From Comamonadaceae bacterium 2FH (GTDB taxonomy: Bacteria > Pseudomonadota > Gammaproteobacteria > Burkholderiales > Burkholderiaceae_C), in contig SCMQ01000024.1 in NCBI GenBank assembly GCA_005503335.1, positions 1-64,000 of the forward strand: a stretch of 64,000 nucleotides of DNA, in the 5' to 3' direction. Of this stretch, positions 19,624 to 34,772 are shown piece after piece (positions within the stretch are counted from its first letter, which is position 1; each line of letters begins with the position of its first letter). A model generated the notes under the pieces. It was not told the DNA's origin. It made no database searches and worked only from the letters and a program-made list of their open reading frames with translations. Both the position numbers and the translations under genes were made by a program.

Positions 19624-20395
19624 GAAGTTAACTCCGCTGCCCGCTTTTTCCGACAATTACATCTGGCTCTTGCACGATGGACGCGACGCGGTGGTGGTCG
19701 ACCCGGGCGACGCGGGCCCCGTGCTCGAGGCCTTGCAACAGGAGCGCCTGCGCCTGCATGCGATTCTAGTCACGCACCACCACCCGGATCACACGGGCGG
19801 CGTGGCGGCGCTGCGCGAAGCCACCGGCGCCTTGGTCTATGGCCCGGCCCGGGAAAGCATTCCCGAGCCCTTCCAGCCCTTGGCAGGGGGCGACCGGGTC
19901 GAGCTGCTGGGCTGCGCCTTCCAGGTGATCGACGTGCCCGGTCACACGGCGGGACACATCGCCTTCCATGCGCCCAATGCACCCGGCGGCCCCCTGCTGT
20001 TTTGCGGCGACACCCTGTTCTCGGGGGGGTGCGGCCGCCTGTTCGAGGGCACGCCGGCGCAGATGCTGGCCTCGCTCGACACCCTGGCCGCGCTGCCGGG
20101 CGCGACGCGCGTGTGCTGCGCGCACGAGTACACCCTGAGCAATCTGCGCTTTGCGCGCGCGGTGGAACCCGACAACCTCCGCCTGATCGACTACCTGGGC
20201 CAGTGCGAGCGCCTGCGCGCGCGCGGCCTGCCCACCTTGCCCGCCACCCTGTCCACCGAACGGGAGATCAACCCCTTTCTGCGCAGCCGGGAGCCGGGCG
20301 TGCTGCGCGCCGTGCGGGCCCATGCCCCTGGCGCCGCGACCGAAGAAGCGGCCGTGTTCGGGGCGCTTCGTGAATGGAAGAACCAGTTTCAATGA
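19622..20395 (+). CDS. gloB: Hydroxyacylglutathione hydrolase (glyoxalase II)
   Basis: Hydrolyses S-lactoylglutathione to lactate and glutathione, completing methylglyoxal detoxification in the cytoplasm. The 257-residue metallo-beta-lactamase-fold protein has the metal motif [10 protein letters not shown] at 51-60, GHTAGH, the FCGDTLF metal-bridging Asp segment and the [12 protein letters not shown] glutathione-binding motif. It has the normal length. The start at ATG 19622 yields the family N-terminus [15 protein letters not shown]. No Shine-Dalgarno is seen; see the -10 box entry. It overlaps the next gene by 4 bases (ATGA). Confidence 0.96.
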   Translation: MKLTPLPAFSDNYIWLLHDGRDAVVVDPGDAGPVLEALQQERLRLHAILVTHHHPDHTGGVAALREATGALVYGPARESIPEPFQPLAGGDRVELLGCAFQVIDVPGHTAGHIAFHAPNAPGGPLLFCGDTLFSGGCGRLFEGTPAQMLASLDTLAALPGATRVCCAHEYTLSNLRFARAVEPDNLRLIDYLGQCERLRARGLPTLPATLSTEREINPFLRSREPGVLRAVRAHAPGAATEEAAVFGALREWKNQFQ

Positions 20396-21915
20396 GAACC
20401 ATCCCCATCCTGTGCCTCGCCGCCACCCTGTGGCTGGCGGGCTGCGCCAGCACCGCCCCCGACAGCACCAGCCCCGAGCAAACCCCTGCCACCGCCACGC
20501 GCACCGCAGCGGGCGAACACAAGGCGGTCCAGCCCACCGGGGCCATGCAGCCGCTGGCGGCGGCGCGCGCCGGCTCGCAGGCCGTGGCGCACCTGGAGCC
20601 GCCGGCCGACCTCTGGGAGCGCATACGCCGGGGCTTCGCCATGCCCAACCTCGAGAGTGACCTAGTGCGCGACCGCGAGCAGTGGTATGCGACCCGGCCC
20701 GACTACATGCTGCGCATGACCGAGCGCTCGCGCAAATACCTGTTCCACATCGTCGAGGAACTGGAGCGGCGCAACATGCCGACCGAGCTGGCCCTGCTGC
20801 CCTTCATCGAGTCGGCCTTCAACCCGCAGGCCGTCTCCAGCGCCAAGGCGGCCGGCATGTGGCAGTTCATGCCGGCCACCGGCAAGTACTTCGAGCTCAA
20901 GCAGAACGTGTTCCGCGACGACCGGCGCGACGTGCTCGAGTCCACGCGCGCCGCGCTCGATTACCTGCAGAAGCTCTACGGCATGTTCGGCGACTGGCAC
21001 CTGGCCCTGGCCGCCTACAACTGGGGCGAGGGCAGCGTCGGCCGCGCCCTGTCCAAGAACCAGCGCGCCGGCCTGGGCCTGAGCTACCCCGAGCTCAACA
21101 TGCCAATGGAGACGCGCTTTTACGTGCCCAAGCTGCAGGCGGTCAAGAACATCATCGCCCAGCCCGAGGCCTTCAACGCAAAGCTGCCGCTGATCGAGAA
21201 CCACCCCTACTTCCAGACCGTGGACATCACGCGCGACATCGACGTCGCGCTCGCGGCCCGCCTGGCCGAGATCAAGCTCGAGGACTTCAAGGCGCTCAAC
21301 CCCTCGCTGCACCGTCCGGTGATCCTGGCCGCGGGCACGCCGCAGATCCTGCTGCCCTGGGACAACGCCGCGATCTTCCAGCGCAACCTCGAGGCCCACA
21401 GCAGCCACCGCCTGGCCAGCTGGACCGCGTGGGTGGCGCCCACGACCATGAAGGCCGCCGAGGCCGCCCGGCGCGTGGGCATGGACGAGGACGAGCTGCG
21501 CAGCATCAACAACATCCCGCCGCGCATGATGATCAAGGCCGGCTCGACGCTGCTGGTGCCGCGCTCGGACCGCGCCGATGCCGACGTGGCGGAACATGTC
21601 GCCGACAACGGCCAGCTGGCGTTCACGCCGGAAGTCGTGCTCAGGCGCACCGTGGTGCGGGCCCGGCGCGGCGAGTCGCTGGCGGCGCTGGCCGGCCGCT
21701 ACGGCGTGAGCGCGGCCAGCGTGGCCGGCTGGAACAAGCTCGGCGCCTCGGCGGCGCTCAAGAAGGGCCAGACCCTGGTGATGTACCTGCCGGCGCCGGC
21801 AGGGCGCGCCGCCGCCCGCAGCCGCGTGGCCGGCAAGCCGGCCGCCGCGGCGCCCAGCGCGGCCAAGCCGGCGCGCCGCAGCGCCGGCGTGCCGACGCGC
21901 AAGACCCGGCGCTGA
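20392..21915 (+). CDS. mltD: Membrane-bound lytic murein transglycosylase D-like lipoprotein
   Basis: Cuts the glycan strands of peptidoglycan, forming anhydromuramyl ends. The 507-residue protein has a lipoprotein signal (LWLAGC, Cys at about 18) and an SLT domain with the catalytic Glu in [22 protein letters not shown] and AAYNWGEG follow (about residues 130-220). Two LysM-like peptidoglycan-binding segments come after it (about 340-385 and 420-470), the second clear ([18 protein letters not shown]). The tail is basic and Ala-rich. The start is ATG 20392, overlapping the gloB stop, so translation is coupled, as is common for gloB-mltD in proteobacteria. Confidence 0.93.
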   Translation: MRTIPILCLAATLWLAGCASTAPDSTSPEQTPATATRTAAGEHKAVQPTGAMQPLAAARAGSQAVAHLEPPADLWERIRRGFAMPNLESDLVRDREQWYATRPDYMLRMTERSRKYLFHIVEELERRNMPTELALLPFIESAFNPQAVSSAKAAGMWQFMPATGKYFELKQNVFRDDRRDVLESTRAALDYLQKLYGMFGDWHLALAAYNWGEGSVGRALSKNQRAGLGLSYPELNMPMETRFYVPKLQAVKNIIAQPEAFNAKLPLIENHPYFQTVDITRDIDVALAARLAEIKLEDFKALNPSLHRPVILAAGTPQILLPWDNAAIFQRNLEAHSSHRLASWTAWVAPTTMKAAEAARRVGMDEDELRSINNIPPRMMIKAGSTLLVPRSDRADADVAEHVADNGQLAFTPEVVLRRTVVRARRGESLAALAGRYGVSAASVAGWNKLGASAALKKGQTLVMYLPAPAGRAAARSRVAGKPAAAAPSAAKPARRSAGVPTRKTRR

Positions 21916-21943
21916 GCGATCGCCGTTACGTCAAGCCCCGTCG

Positions 21944-23002
21944 TCAGGCCTGGAAGCGCTGCTTGGCCCGGCGGGCGAATTCGTTGGTGTAGCTGCGCCC
22001 GAGGTCGATGCGCTCGCTGCGCACCAGGGCTTCGAAATCGGCCAGGGCGCGCAAGGTGGTGCGCGCGCCCTCGTCGGAGATCAGTCCGTCGTGCGAGATC
22101 GCCTCGCGCAGCTTGTTGAACGAGGCCAGGTACAGCGCGCGATCGCCCAGCATGTAGCTCTCGGGCACGGTCTTGATCAGGTCGCCCGGCCCGGCCGTCT
22201 GCAGCCACTTGAGCGCGCGGACGATGGCATGGGTCAGCGCCTGCACGGTCTGGGGATGCCTTTGCACGAAATCGGCGCTCGCGTACAGGCAGCAGGTCGG
22301 CATGGGCCCGCCCAGCAGTTCCTGCGTGCCGCGCAGCGTTCGGGTGTCGGAGACGATGCGTACCTCGCCACGCTGCTCGAGCATGGTCATCACCGGGTCG
22401 GTGTGGCTGATCGCGTCGAGCTCGCCGTCGCGCAGGGCCGCCAGCACACCCGCCCCCGCCCCGCTGCCCGCGCCCGTGGCGATGTAGCGCACGTCGGCCG
22501 AGCCCAGGCCGGCCCGGGCCAGCGCCAGGCTGGCGATCATGTGACTGGAAGAGCCCGGCCGCACCACGCCTATCCTGCGGCCACGCAGCTGTTCGAGCGC
22601 GCGAAACCCGGGCACGTTGCGCGTGGACACGCCAAGGGCGATCTGCGGCGCCCGGCCCAGCAGGACGAAGGCTCGGTAGCTGTGCCCGCGGCTTTGCAGC
22701 TCCAGGGTTTCCGCGTAGGCGCCGACGACCACCTCGGCCGCGCCGGCCAGCGCGGCCTGAACCGCCAGCGCGCCATCGCCCTGGTCGACGATGTCGACCT
22801 CCAGCCCCTCGGCCTTGAAGAAACCCAGCTGCTCGGCCAGGGTCAGGGGCAGGTGGTTCAGCGAGGCCTTGCCACCCACGGCCAGGGTGAGCCGGGCCTT
22901 CTCGGGCCGGGGCTGGGCATGCAGCACGGGCGCCGCCACGGCCGAGGCCAGCCACAGCGCAGCCTGGTGAAACGCGCGTCGTCGCAGCCCTGTCGCGGCC
23001 AT
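21944..23002 (-). CDS. Periplasmic substrate-binding protein of the NMT1/SsuA-like ABC family
   Basis: A 352-residue protein with an export signal at the start (RRR then a hydrophobic stretch ending AHAQ, about residue 30; possibly Tat). The periplasmic binding fold of the nitrate/sulfonate/thiamine-precursor group follows (LPLTLAEQLGFFKAEGLEVD, GRRIGVVRPGSSSHMIAS). It binds an anionic organic or sulfonate-like ligand for an ABC importer, but no permease or ATPase gene is next to it, so it is an orphan here. The start has AAGGAGAGG 5-6 bases upstream. The region upstream holds a possible gene remnant and a short tandem repeat. Confidence 0.85.
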   Translation of the reverse strand: MAATGLRRRAFHQAALWLASAVAAPVLHAQPRPEKARLTLAVGGKASLNHLPLTLAEQLGFFKAEGLEVDIVDQGDGALAVQAALAGAAEVVVGAYAETLELQSRGHSYRAFVLLGRAPQIALGVSTRNVPGFRALEQLRGRRIGVVRPGSSSHMIASLALARAGLGSADVRYIATGAGSGAGAGVLAALRDGELDAISHTDPVMTMLEQRGEVRIVSDTRTLRGTQELLGGPMPTCCLYASADFVQRHPQTVQALTHAIVRALKWLQTAGPGDLIKTVPESYMLGDRALYLASFNKLREAISHDGLISDEGARTTLRALADFEALVRSERIDLGRSYTNEFARRAKQRFQA

Positions 23003-23068
23003 GGGGTCCTCTCCTTTTTTTCGTGGTTTGGACCAAGGCTAGTGGCAGGCCTGCCGCGGCGCATCGGG

Positions 23069-23113
23069 AACATCCCCATCGGGGACTTCCCCATCGGTGA
23101 CATCCCGAACGGG
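23069..23113 (+). repeat. Three degenerate 15-bp tandem repeats
   Basis: AACATCCCCATCGGG, GACTTCCCCATCGGT and GACATCCCGAACGGG follow each other without gaps between the binding-protein gene and recC. The unit is five codons long, and one frame reads IPIGD-like units. No gene covers it. Confidence 0.6.
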
Positions 23114-23215
23114 TCAGCGATAGCCCAGGAACAGGATGCCGAGGTTGGCGCAGAAGGCCAGCGCCTGTTCACGTCCACGATCTCTATGGGGCTGCGCAAC
23201 CGCTACAGTTGAACG
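23114..23215 (-). pseudogene. Possible 3' remnant of a lost gene
   Basis: On the minus strand one frame ends ...ALAFCANLGILFLGYR followed by TGA (23116-23114). The hydrophobic, protein-like C-terminal piece has no usable start codon upstream and runs into the recC promoter region. It may be the tail of a deleted membrane-protein gene, or chance. Confidence 0.25.
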
Positions 23216-23247
23216 TTTAGCGACCCTGGCTTCGATTTCCCCGTCCC

Positions 23248-26200
23248 ATGCATTTCTCCCTCCCGCCCGGCTTCATGGTGGTGCACGGCAACCGCCTGGA
23301 AGACCTGCGCGACCTGGCCGTGGACTTCGTCAAGGCCCATCCGCTGCCGCCGCTGCTGCCCGAAGTCTTCCTGGTGCAGAGCAACGGCATGAAGCACTGG
23401 CTGGAGCTCGCGCTGGCGCGCGAGGAGGCGCTGGGCATCTGCGCGGCCACGCGCATGGAGCTGCCGGGCCGCCTGCTCTGGGAGGTCTACCGCAGCGTGC
23501 TCGGCCAAGAGGCCGTGCCCGAGCAAATGCCCTTCGACAAGACGGCCTTGGCCTGGCGCCTGGTGCGCCTGCTGCCCGAGCTCGCGGCGCAGGACGAGGC
23601 CTACGCGCCGCTGCGCCGCTACCTGGCCGGCGACGCCGATGGGCGGCGGCGCTACCAGCTGGCCCTGCAGCTGGCCGACGTGTTCGACGGCTACCAGAGC
23701 TACCGCAGCGACTGGCTGGACGACTGGGCGCAGGGCCAGGACCTGCTGCGCGGGCCCACCGGCAGCCGGCCGCTGCCGCCGGCCCATGCCTGGCAGGCGC
23801 GGCTGTGGCGCGCGCTGCGGGCCGATGTGGGCGAAGACCTGGCCCAGGCCTCGCGCGCATCCGTGCACGCGCGCTTCATGCGCGCGCTGCAGGCGCACGA
23901 CACCACGGGCCCGCGGCCCGCGGGCGTTCCGCCGCGCATCGTGGTGTTCGGCATCTCCAGTCTGCCGCAGCAGACGGTGGAGGCGCTGGCCGCGCTGGGC
24001 CGGGTCTGCCAGGTGCTGATGCTGGTGCAAAACCCCTGCCGGCACCACTGGGGCCATGTGGTCGAGGGGCGCGAGCTGCTGCGTCCGCTGGCGCGCCAGC
24101 GCCAGACCCCCAAGCCCGGCCTGCCCTATGCCGCGCCGGACGCGGCCGAGCTGCACGCCCAGGCCCCTCCGCTGCTCGCCTCCTGGGGCAAGCAGGGGCG
24201 CGACTACCTGCACCTGCTGGACGAGTTCGAGCCGCCCGAGCAGGCCGGTGCGCCGCTGCAGCGCATCGATGTCTTCGTCGACCCGCTGGACAGCCCCGGC
24301 GCGGCCAGCCAGCTGACCCAGCTGCAGTCCGACATCCTCGAGCTCGAGCCGCTGCCCGCGGCCCCGGGCGCGCTGCCCGACGACGGCGCCATCAGCCTGG
24401 TCTTGGCGCATTCGGCGCAGCGCGAGGTCGAGGTGCTGCACGACCAGCTGCTGGCCTGGTTCGACGCCGACCCCAGCCTGTCGCCGCGCGAGGTCATGGT
24501 GATGGTGCCGGACATGGCGGGCTTTCTGCCGCATATCCAGGCCGTATTCGGCCGCTTCGCGCCCGGCCACCCGCGCCACATCCCGTTTTCCGTGGCCGAC
24601 CGCTCGCCGCGCCAGTCGCCGCTGGTCCAGGCGCTGGAGCGCCTGCTCGGCCTGCCGACCTCGCGCATCACGCTGGCCGACTGGCTCGGCCTGTTCGAGG
24701 TCGCCGCCGTGCGCAAGCGTTTCGACCTCGGCGAGGCCGATGTCGCGCAGCTGCAGGACTGGCTGGCGCTGGCCGGCGTGCGCTGGGGCCTGGATGCCGC
24801 CCACCGCCGGGCCTGGGGCCTGCCTGCCGACGCCCAGGGCGCCGAGCAGAACACCTGGGCCTTCGGCCTGCGCCGCATGCTGCTGGGCTATGCCACGGGC
24901 GGCGGTGAGGCCTGGCAGGGCGTGCTGCCGCTGGCCGAGGTGGGGGGCCTAGGCGCCCAGCTGGTGGGCCGGCTGGCCGACTGGGTCGATGCCATGTCGC
25001 TGAGCCTGCAGGAATTGCGCGAGGACCGCCCCCCCGCGCAATGGCTGGCCCAGCTGCAGGCCCTGCTGGAGCGCTTCTTCGCGCCCAGCAGCGAGGCCGA
25101 GGAGCGGCTCCTGCGCCAGCTCGCCGAGCAACTCGCGCAATGGCGCCGGCTCTGCGACGAGGCCCGCCTCACCCAGCCCCTGCCGCTGGTCGTGGTGCGC
25201 GAGCACTGGCTGGCCCAGATCGAGGCGCCGGGCCTGCAGCAGCGCTTCTTCGGCGGCGGCGTGCAGTTCGCCACGCTGATGCCCATGCGCACCATCCCCT
25301 TCCGCGTGCTCTGCCTGCTGGGCATGAACGACGCCGACTACCCGCGCCAGGCCGCGCCGCGCGACTTCGACCTCATGGCCCAGAGCTGGCGCCCCGGCGA
25401 CCGCTCGCGGCGCGAGGACGACCGCTACCTGTTCCTCGAAGCCCTGCTGTCGGCACGCGAGAAGCTCTACATCAGCTGGCAGGGCCACCGCGCCACCGAC
25501 AACGCCGAGCTGCCGCCCTCGGTGCTGGTGGCGCAGCTGCAGGACGCGCTGAAGGCGCGCTTCGCGCAGCCGCCGACGCCGCGCCTGCAGCCGCTGCAGG
25601 CCTTCTCGGCGCGCTACTTCGAGGCCGGCTCGTCCTTCTTCAGCTATGCCGACGACTGGCAGCAGGCGCTGGCCGAGCGCCCCGAGGCAGCGCCCGCCGC
25701 CGCGGCAGCGGAAGCGGAAGCGGAAGCGGCGAACACGCCCTGCCCCGCCGAGCTCACGCTCGAGGCGCTGGAGCGCCTGCTGCGCCAGCCGGTCGAGGTC
25801 TACTGGCGTTCGCGCCTGGGCGTGCGGCTGGAGCAGCCGCAGGAGGCGGCGCCCGAGGACGAACCCTTCGCGCTCGACGGCCTGGCGCAGTACCAGATCG
25901 GCCAGGCGCTGCTGCAGGCGCCCGACAGCGATCTGGCGCTGGCGCAGCTGCAGCTGTCCGGCCAGCTGCCCATGGCGGCCTTCGGCCAGCGTCTGGCGCA
26001 CCAGCTGCAGGCCAAGGCGCAGGAAGTGCGGGCGCGCGCGCCGGCCTGGCAGGCCGCCTACCCCGAACTGCTGGCACCGCAGAGCCTGGCCCTGGACCTG
26101 GGCGAGGCGCGCCTCACCGGCACCCTGCGCGAGCTGCGCGCCGGCCCCGAGGGCTGGCTGCAGCTGGCGCAGCGCCCCGGCGCCGTGCTCGAGGGCAAGG

Positions 26201-26678
26201 AAGGCCGCAAGACCCCGCGCCATGGCGTGCTCACGGCCCTGTGGCTGCGCCATGTCGCGGCCTCGGCCACGGGGGCCAGCCTCACCAGCGTGATGCTGGG
26301 CGTCGACGGCCAGGTGCGGCTCGCCCCCCTCCCCGCGGACCAAGCCCTGGCCCTGCTGCAGGATTGGCTGGCGGCCTACCGCGCGGCCTGGTCGCGCCCC
26401 CTGCCCGTGACGCGCGACGCAGCCCTGGCCTACCTGCAGGCGCGCGCGGCCGCCGGCGAGGGCGAAGAGGGAGAAGACCCGGCGCTGGCCGCGGCACGCC
26501 AGGCCTTCGAGGGCGGCTACCGTCAACCCGGCGAATGGGAGCGCTCGGCCTATCTGCAGCGCAGCTTCGAAGGCTTCGACGAGATCGAGCACGAGCTGCC
26601 GCATTGGGCGCAGCGGATCTACGGCCCGCTGGTCCAGGAGGCCAGGCCGGGCCAGGCGGCGCAGCCCGAGGAGGCGGC

Positions 26679-26682
<4 letters not shown>
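23248..26682 (+). CDS. recC: Exodeoxyribonuclease V gamma subunit
   Basis: Part of the RecBCD helicase-nuclease that processes double-strand ends for recombination; RecC holds the complex together and recognises Chi. The 1144-residue protein begins with the family segment FMVVHGNRLEDLRDL, and contains VFLVQSNGMKHWLEL, FGISSLPQQTVEALAAL and the dead-helicase block MPMRTIPFRVLCLLGMNDADYPRQ around residue 680. The length is typical. It is the first gene of an operon recC-recB-recD-exonuclease, overlapping recB by 4 bases. No distinct ribosome site was seen, and the ATG at 23248 fits the family start. Confidence 0.96.
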
Positions 26683-32232
<5,550 letters not shown>

Positions 32233-32236
<4 letters not shown>

Positions 32237-33219
32237 CCCAGATGGCTCTCGGCTTCGACGCACCGGCCAAGGACGACACCCCCGCCGCCACCCTTCCCAC
32301 CGTCCCTGCGCCCGCGGCGGACCCGCTCGAAGCGATGGCCCAGGCGCTCGCCCAGCACCCCGACTACCGCGTGCTGCGCCGCCTGGTGCCGCGCGCCGAC
32401 TACGGCCCCGCAGGCCCAGGCGAGCGGCAGCGCGTGCTGATCCTGGACACCGAGACCACGGGCCTGGAGCAGCGCTCGGACAGGATCATCGAGCTCGCCA
32501 TGCTGGCCGTCGACGTTGAGCTTGCCAGCGGCCTGCCCGTGGGCCCGGTCGAAGTCTACGAAGGCTTCGAGGACCCCGGCATGCCCATTCCGCCCAAGGC
32601 GCGCGAGATCACGGGCATCACCGACGCCATGGTCCAGGGGCATAGGCTGGACGAGGCGCGCATCGCCGAGATGGCGGCGCGGGCCGACCTGGTGATCGCG
32701 CACAACGCCGGCTTCGACCGCCCCTTCGTCGAGACCCGGCTTCCGCTGTTCGCCGACAAGGCCTGGGCCTGCTCGATCCAGGACATGGACTGGCAGGCCG
32801 AAGGCGCCGGCTCGGCCAAGCTGGAGTTCCTGGCCGGCGAGCGCGGCTGGTTCTACGACGCCCACCGCGCCCAGGTCGACTGCCACGCCCTGCTGCAGGT
32901 GCTGGCCCATCCGCTGAAGGCCGGCCAGACCGGCCTGGCCCGGCTGCTGCAGGCCGCGTCCACACCGAGCTTCAAGCTGCGCGCCACCGGCTCGCCCTTC
33001 GAGGCCAAGGACAAGCTCAAGGCGCGCGGCTACCGCTGGGACGGCGAGGCCAAGGTCTGGTGGCGCGCCCAGCCCTCGCCCGAGGAACTGGCCAGCGAGC
33101 TCGAATGGCTCAGGGCCCAGGTCTACGGGACGCGCCAGGCCACGGTGCAAGTCGAGGCCACGGACAGCCGGGTGCGCTACTCGGCACGTGCGGGGCAGCT
33201 GTCCGAGCGACCCCTTTGA
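32233..33219 (+). CDS. DnaQ-like 3'-5' exonuclease with a small C-terminal domain
   Basis: A 328-residue protein. Residues about 68-230 are a DEDDh exonuclease: LDTETTGLE (motif I), HNAGFDRPF (motif II) and HRAQVDC (motif III), as in the epsilon proofreading subunit and ExoX. Residues about 255-285 form a separate compact motif (FEAKDKLKARGYRWDGEAKVWWR) resembling small domains found on plasmid and DNA-processing proteins. The start ATG lies in the recD stop (ATGA), so it is the fourth coupled gene of the recCBD operon and may trim DNA ends together with RecBCD. The N-terminal 60 residues are low complexity. The function is inferred only from motifs and position. Confidence 0.9.
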
Positions 33220-33228
33220 GGCCGATGC

Positions 33229-34329
33229 TCAGGACTGCGGTGCGAACAGGCTGGCGGAGGCTTCGTCGGGATAGACCTCGACACCGTCACGCCCGGCGCG
33301 CTTGACCTTGTAGAGGGCCTTGTCGGCCTGGGCGATCCACGCCGCGCAACTGGGCGTGCCGGGCAGCAGCGGCGCAATGCCTATGCTCAGGGTCGGCGCA
33401 GCCCCGTCGTAGGCCAGCAGGCCCGAGCCCGCCAGGCTGGCACGTATGCGCTGCGCCACCTTGTGGGCTTCGCCGGCCCCCATGCCGGGAAAGATCACGC
33501 CGAACTCGTCGCCGCCGTAGCGGCCGACGATGTCGCCCTGCCGGACCTGCTCGCGCAGCACCTGCCCCACGCGGCGAATCACCTCGTCGCCGGCCGCATG
33601 GCCATGGCCGTCGTTGATTTCCTTGAAGCGGTCCACATCGACCAGCATCAAGCTCACTGAGCGCCCGTGGCGCTGGAAGGCCTGGAATTCCTCGGTTTGG
33701 CGCTTCTCCCAGTGGCTGCGGCTGTACAGGCCGGACATCGGGTCCTGCTCGCTCAGCCTGCGCAGTTCGTGCTTCTGCCGGCTCAGCTGCAGCGACAGCC
33801 GGTAGGTCACGATGCCTATGGTCAGCGGATAGGCCACGAGGAACGGAAGGCTGGCCAGCAGGGTCGTGAAGTTGGACGCCGGCTCGAATCGCAGCGGCAG
33901 CACCAACAGCGCGACCGCTGCGCCCGCCAGATGCGCCAGCAGGCCGCGCAGCCACAGCGCCAGCCCGCCCACGGCGATGTTGTCCATACTGAGCATGGCC
34001 AGGATCAGCACGCTGGGCAGAACGTTGAAGCCCATGGCCGGCACCCAGAAGCCGCCGTAGGCCGCGTCGAGCAGCAGGTTGCGGCGCTCGCGCTGGTAGG
34101 GCGATGCACTGCGCATCGCCCATTGGTAGGCCAGGTGCGGCCACAGCAGGCCGTTGAATGCGAGCAGGCCCCACAACCAGGGCGGCGCACCGACCTGGTA
34201 AAGTGCCGCGTCGACGCACACCGCCCCCAGGGCCAGGCCCAGCATGCGCGGCACATAGATGCGGCGAACCAGTCTCACGCCCCGGGCAGTGGCAAGGCCT
34301 GACGAGGCGCTCTCACGGAAATTCATCAC
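33229..34329 (-). CDS. MASE2-GGDEF diguanylate cyclase
   Basis: Makes the second messenger c-di-GMP from two GTP. The 366-residue protein has an N-terminal MASE2 membrane sensor (about residues 25-185, five to six helices) and a C-terminal GGDEF domain with an intact active site GGDEF (272-276). A product-inhibition I-site RQGD (263-266) lies exactly five residues before it, so it is a functional, feedback-inhibited cyclase. No EAL domain is present. The start at 34329 (MMNFRES) is the first of two adjacent ATGs. Convergent with the recCBD operon. A palindrome upstream (34361-34376) may be its operator. Confidence 0.93.
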   Translation of the reverse strand: MMNFRESASSGLATARGVRLVRRIYVPRMLGLALGAVCVDAALYQVGAPPWLWGLLAFNGLLWPHLAYQWAMRSASPYQRERRNLLLDAAYGGFWVPAMGFNVLPSVLILAMLSMDNIAVGGLALWLRGLLAHLAGAAVALLVLPLRFEPASNFTTLLASLPFLVAYPLTIGIVTYRLSLQLSRQKHELRRLSEQDPMSGLYSRSHWEKRQTEEFQAFQRHGRSVSLMLVDVDRFKEINDGHGHAAGDEVIRRVGQVLREQVRQGDIVGRYGGDEFGVIFPGMGAGEAHKVAQRIRASLAGSGLLAYDGAAPTLSIGIAPLLPGTPSCAAWIAQADKALYKVKRAGRDGVEVYPDEASASLFAPQS

Positions 34330-34360
34330 GCGTCAGCATACCTCCGACTGCAGCCGAGCA

Positions 34361-34376
34361 CTTGACCGTGGTCAAG
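34361..34376. promoter_or_regulatory. Perfect palindrome CTTGACC-GT-GGTCAAG upstream of the cyclase
   Basis: A 7-bp perfect inverted repeat lies 31 bases upstream of the cyclase start, where an operator would block or activate its promoter. The core TTGAC-N4-GTCAA has FNR/CRP-type 5-4-5 symmetry and nearly repeats the site in front of moaA (8884-8897). Confidence 0.45.
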
Positions 34377-34480
34377 ACTTGCACTGCGACCTGCACGGCA
34401 GCGGCATGACGCCGATGGCGCGTTCCCTTGAGAAGCGCACTGGATGAATACAAGCCGCGAAAAGCGGCCATGGACTCTGC

Positions 34481-34486
34481 TACACT
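34481..34486 (+). promoter_or_regulatory. Possible -10 box of the tRNA-Lys gene
   Basis: TACACT lies 32 bases before the tRNA. No convincing -35 box is found 17 bases upstream, so the assignment rests on the -10 and position alone. Confidence 0.3.
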
Positions 34487-34518
34487 ACGCGCCATCGCAG
34501 CCGGAGACGGTTGCCAAT

Positions 34519-34594
34519 GGGTTCTTAGCTCAGTTGGTAGAGCAGCGGACTCTTAATCCGTAGGTCGTAGGTTCGAATCCTACAGGACCCACCA
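34519..34594 (+). tRNA. tRNA-Lys (anticodon CTT)
   Basis: The 76-base cloverleaf is complete. The acceptor stem GGGTTCT pairs with AGGACCC (one G-T pair), the D arm is GCTC/GAGC, and the anticodon stem GCGGA/TCCGT holds the loop CTCTTAA with anticodon CTT, reading AAG. The T arm is GTAGG-TTCGAAT-CCTAC. The CCA end is encoded. A single gene, followed by a strong terminator. Confidence 0.98.
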
Positions 34595-34610
34595 TCAAAT
34601 CAAGCACTTA

Positions 34611-34637
34611 GGCCAACTCTTCGGAGTTGGCCTTTTG
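34611..34637 (+). terminator. Rho-independent terminator of tRNA-Lys
   Basis: GGCCAACTC pairs perfectly with GAGTTGGCC around a very stable TTCG tetraloop and is followed by TTTT, 16 bases behind the tRNA. Confidence 0.93.
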
Positions 34638-34772
34638 CTTTCTGGGCACCATGCAGGCATTCGCGGGGAGCGTCGATCCGTGCCTCGGCGTTGATCTGCG
34701 CTACGTCGGGGCCTTGAGTGCTGCTGGCCCTGGAGGACATCAAGCACCGCCACAGGAAGGTGTGAGCGTGCC

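Noticed and set aside
25041-26678. N-terminal extension of RecB
   Set aside because: It is recC read out of frame; RecB starts at the ATGA overlap at 26679.
34595-34772. Integration site or island junction behind tRNA-Lys
   Set aside because: No repeat of the tRNA 3' end and no integrase were seen; the normal terminator directly follows the tRNA.
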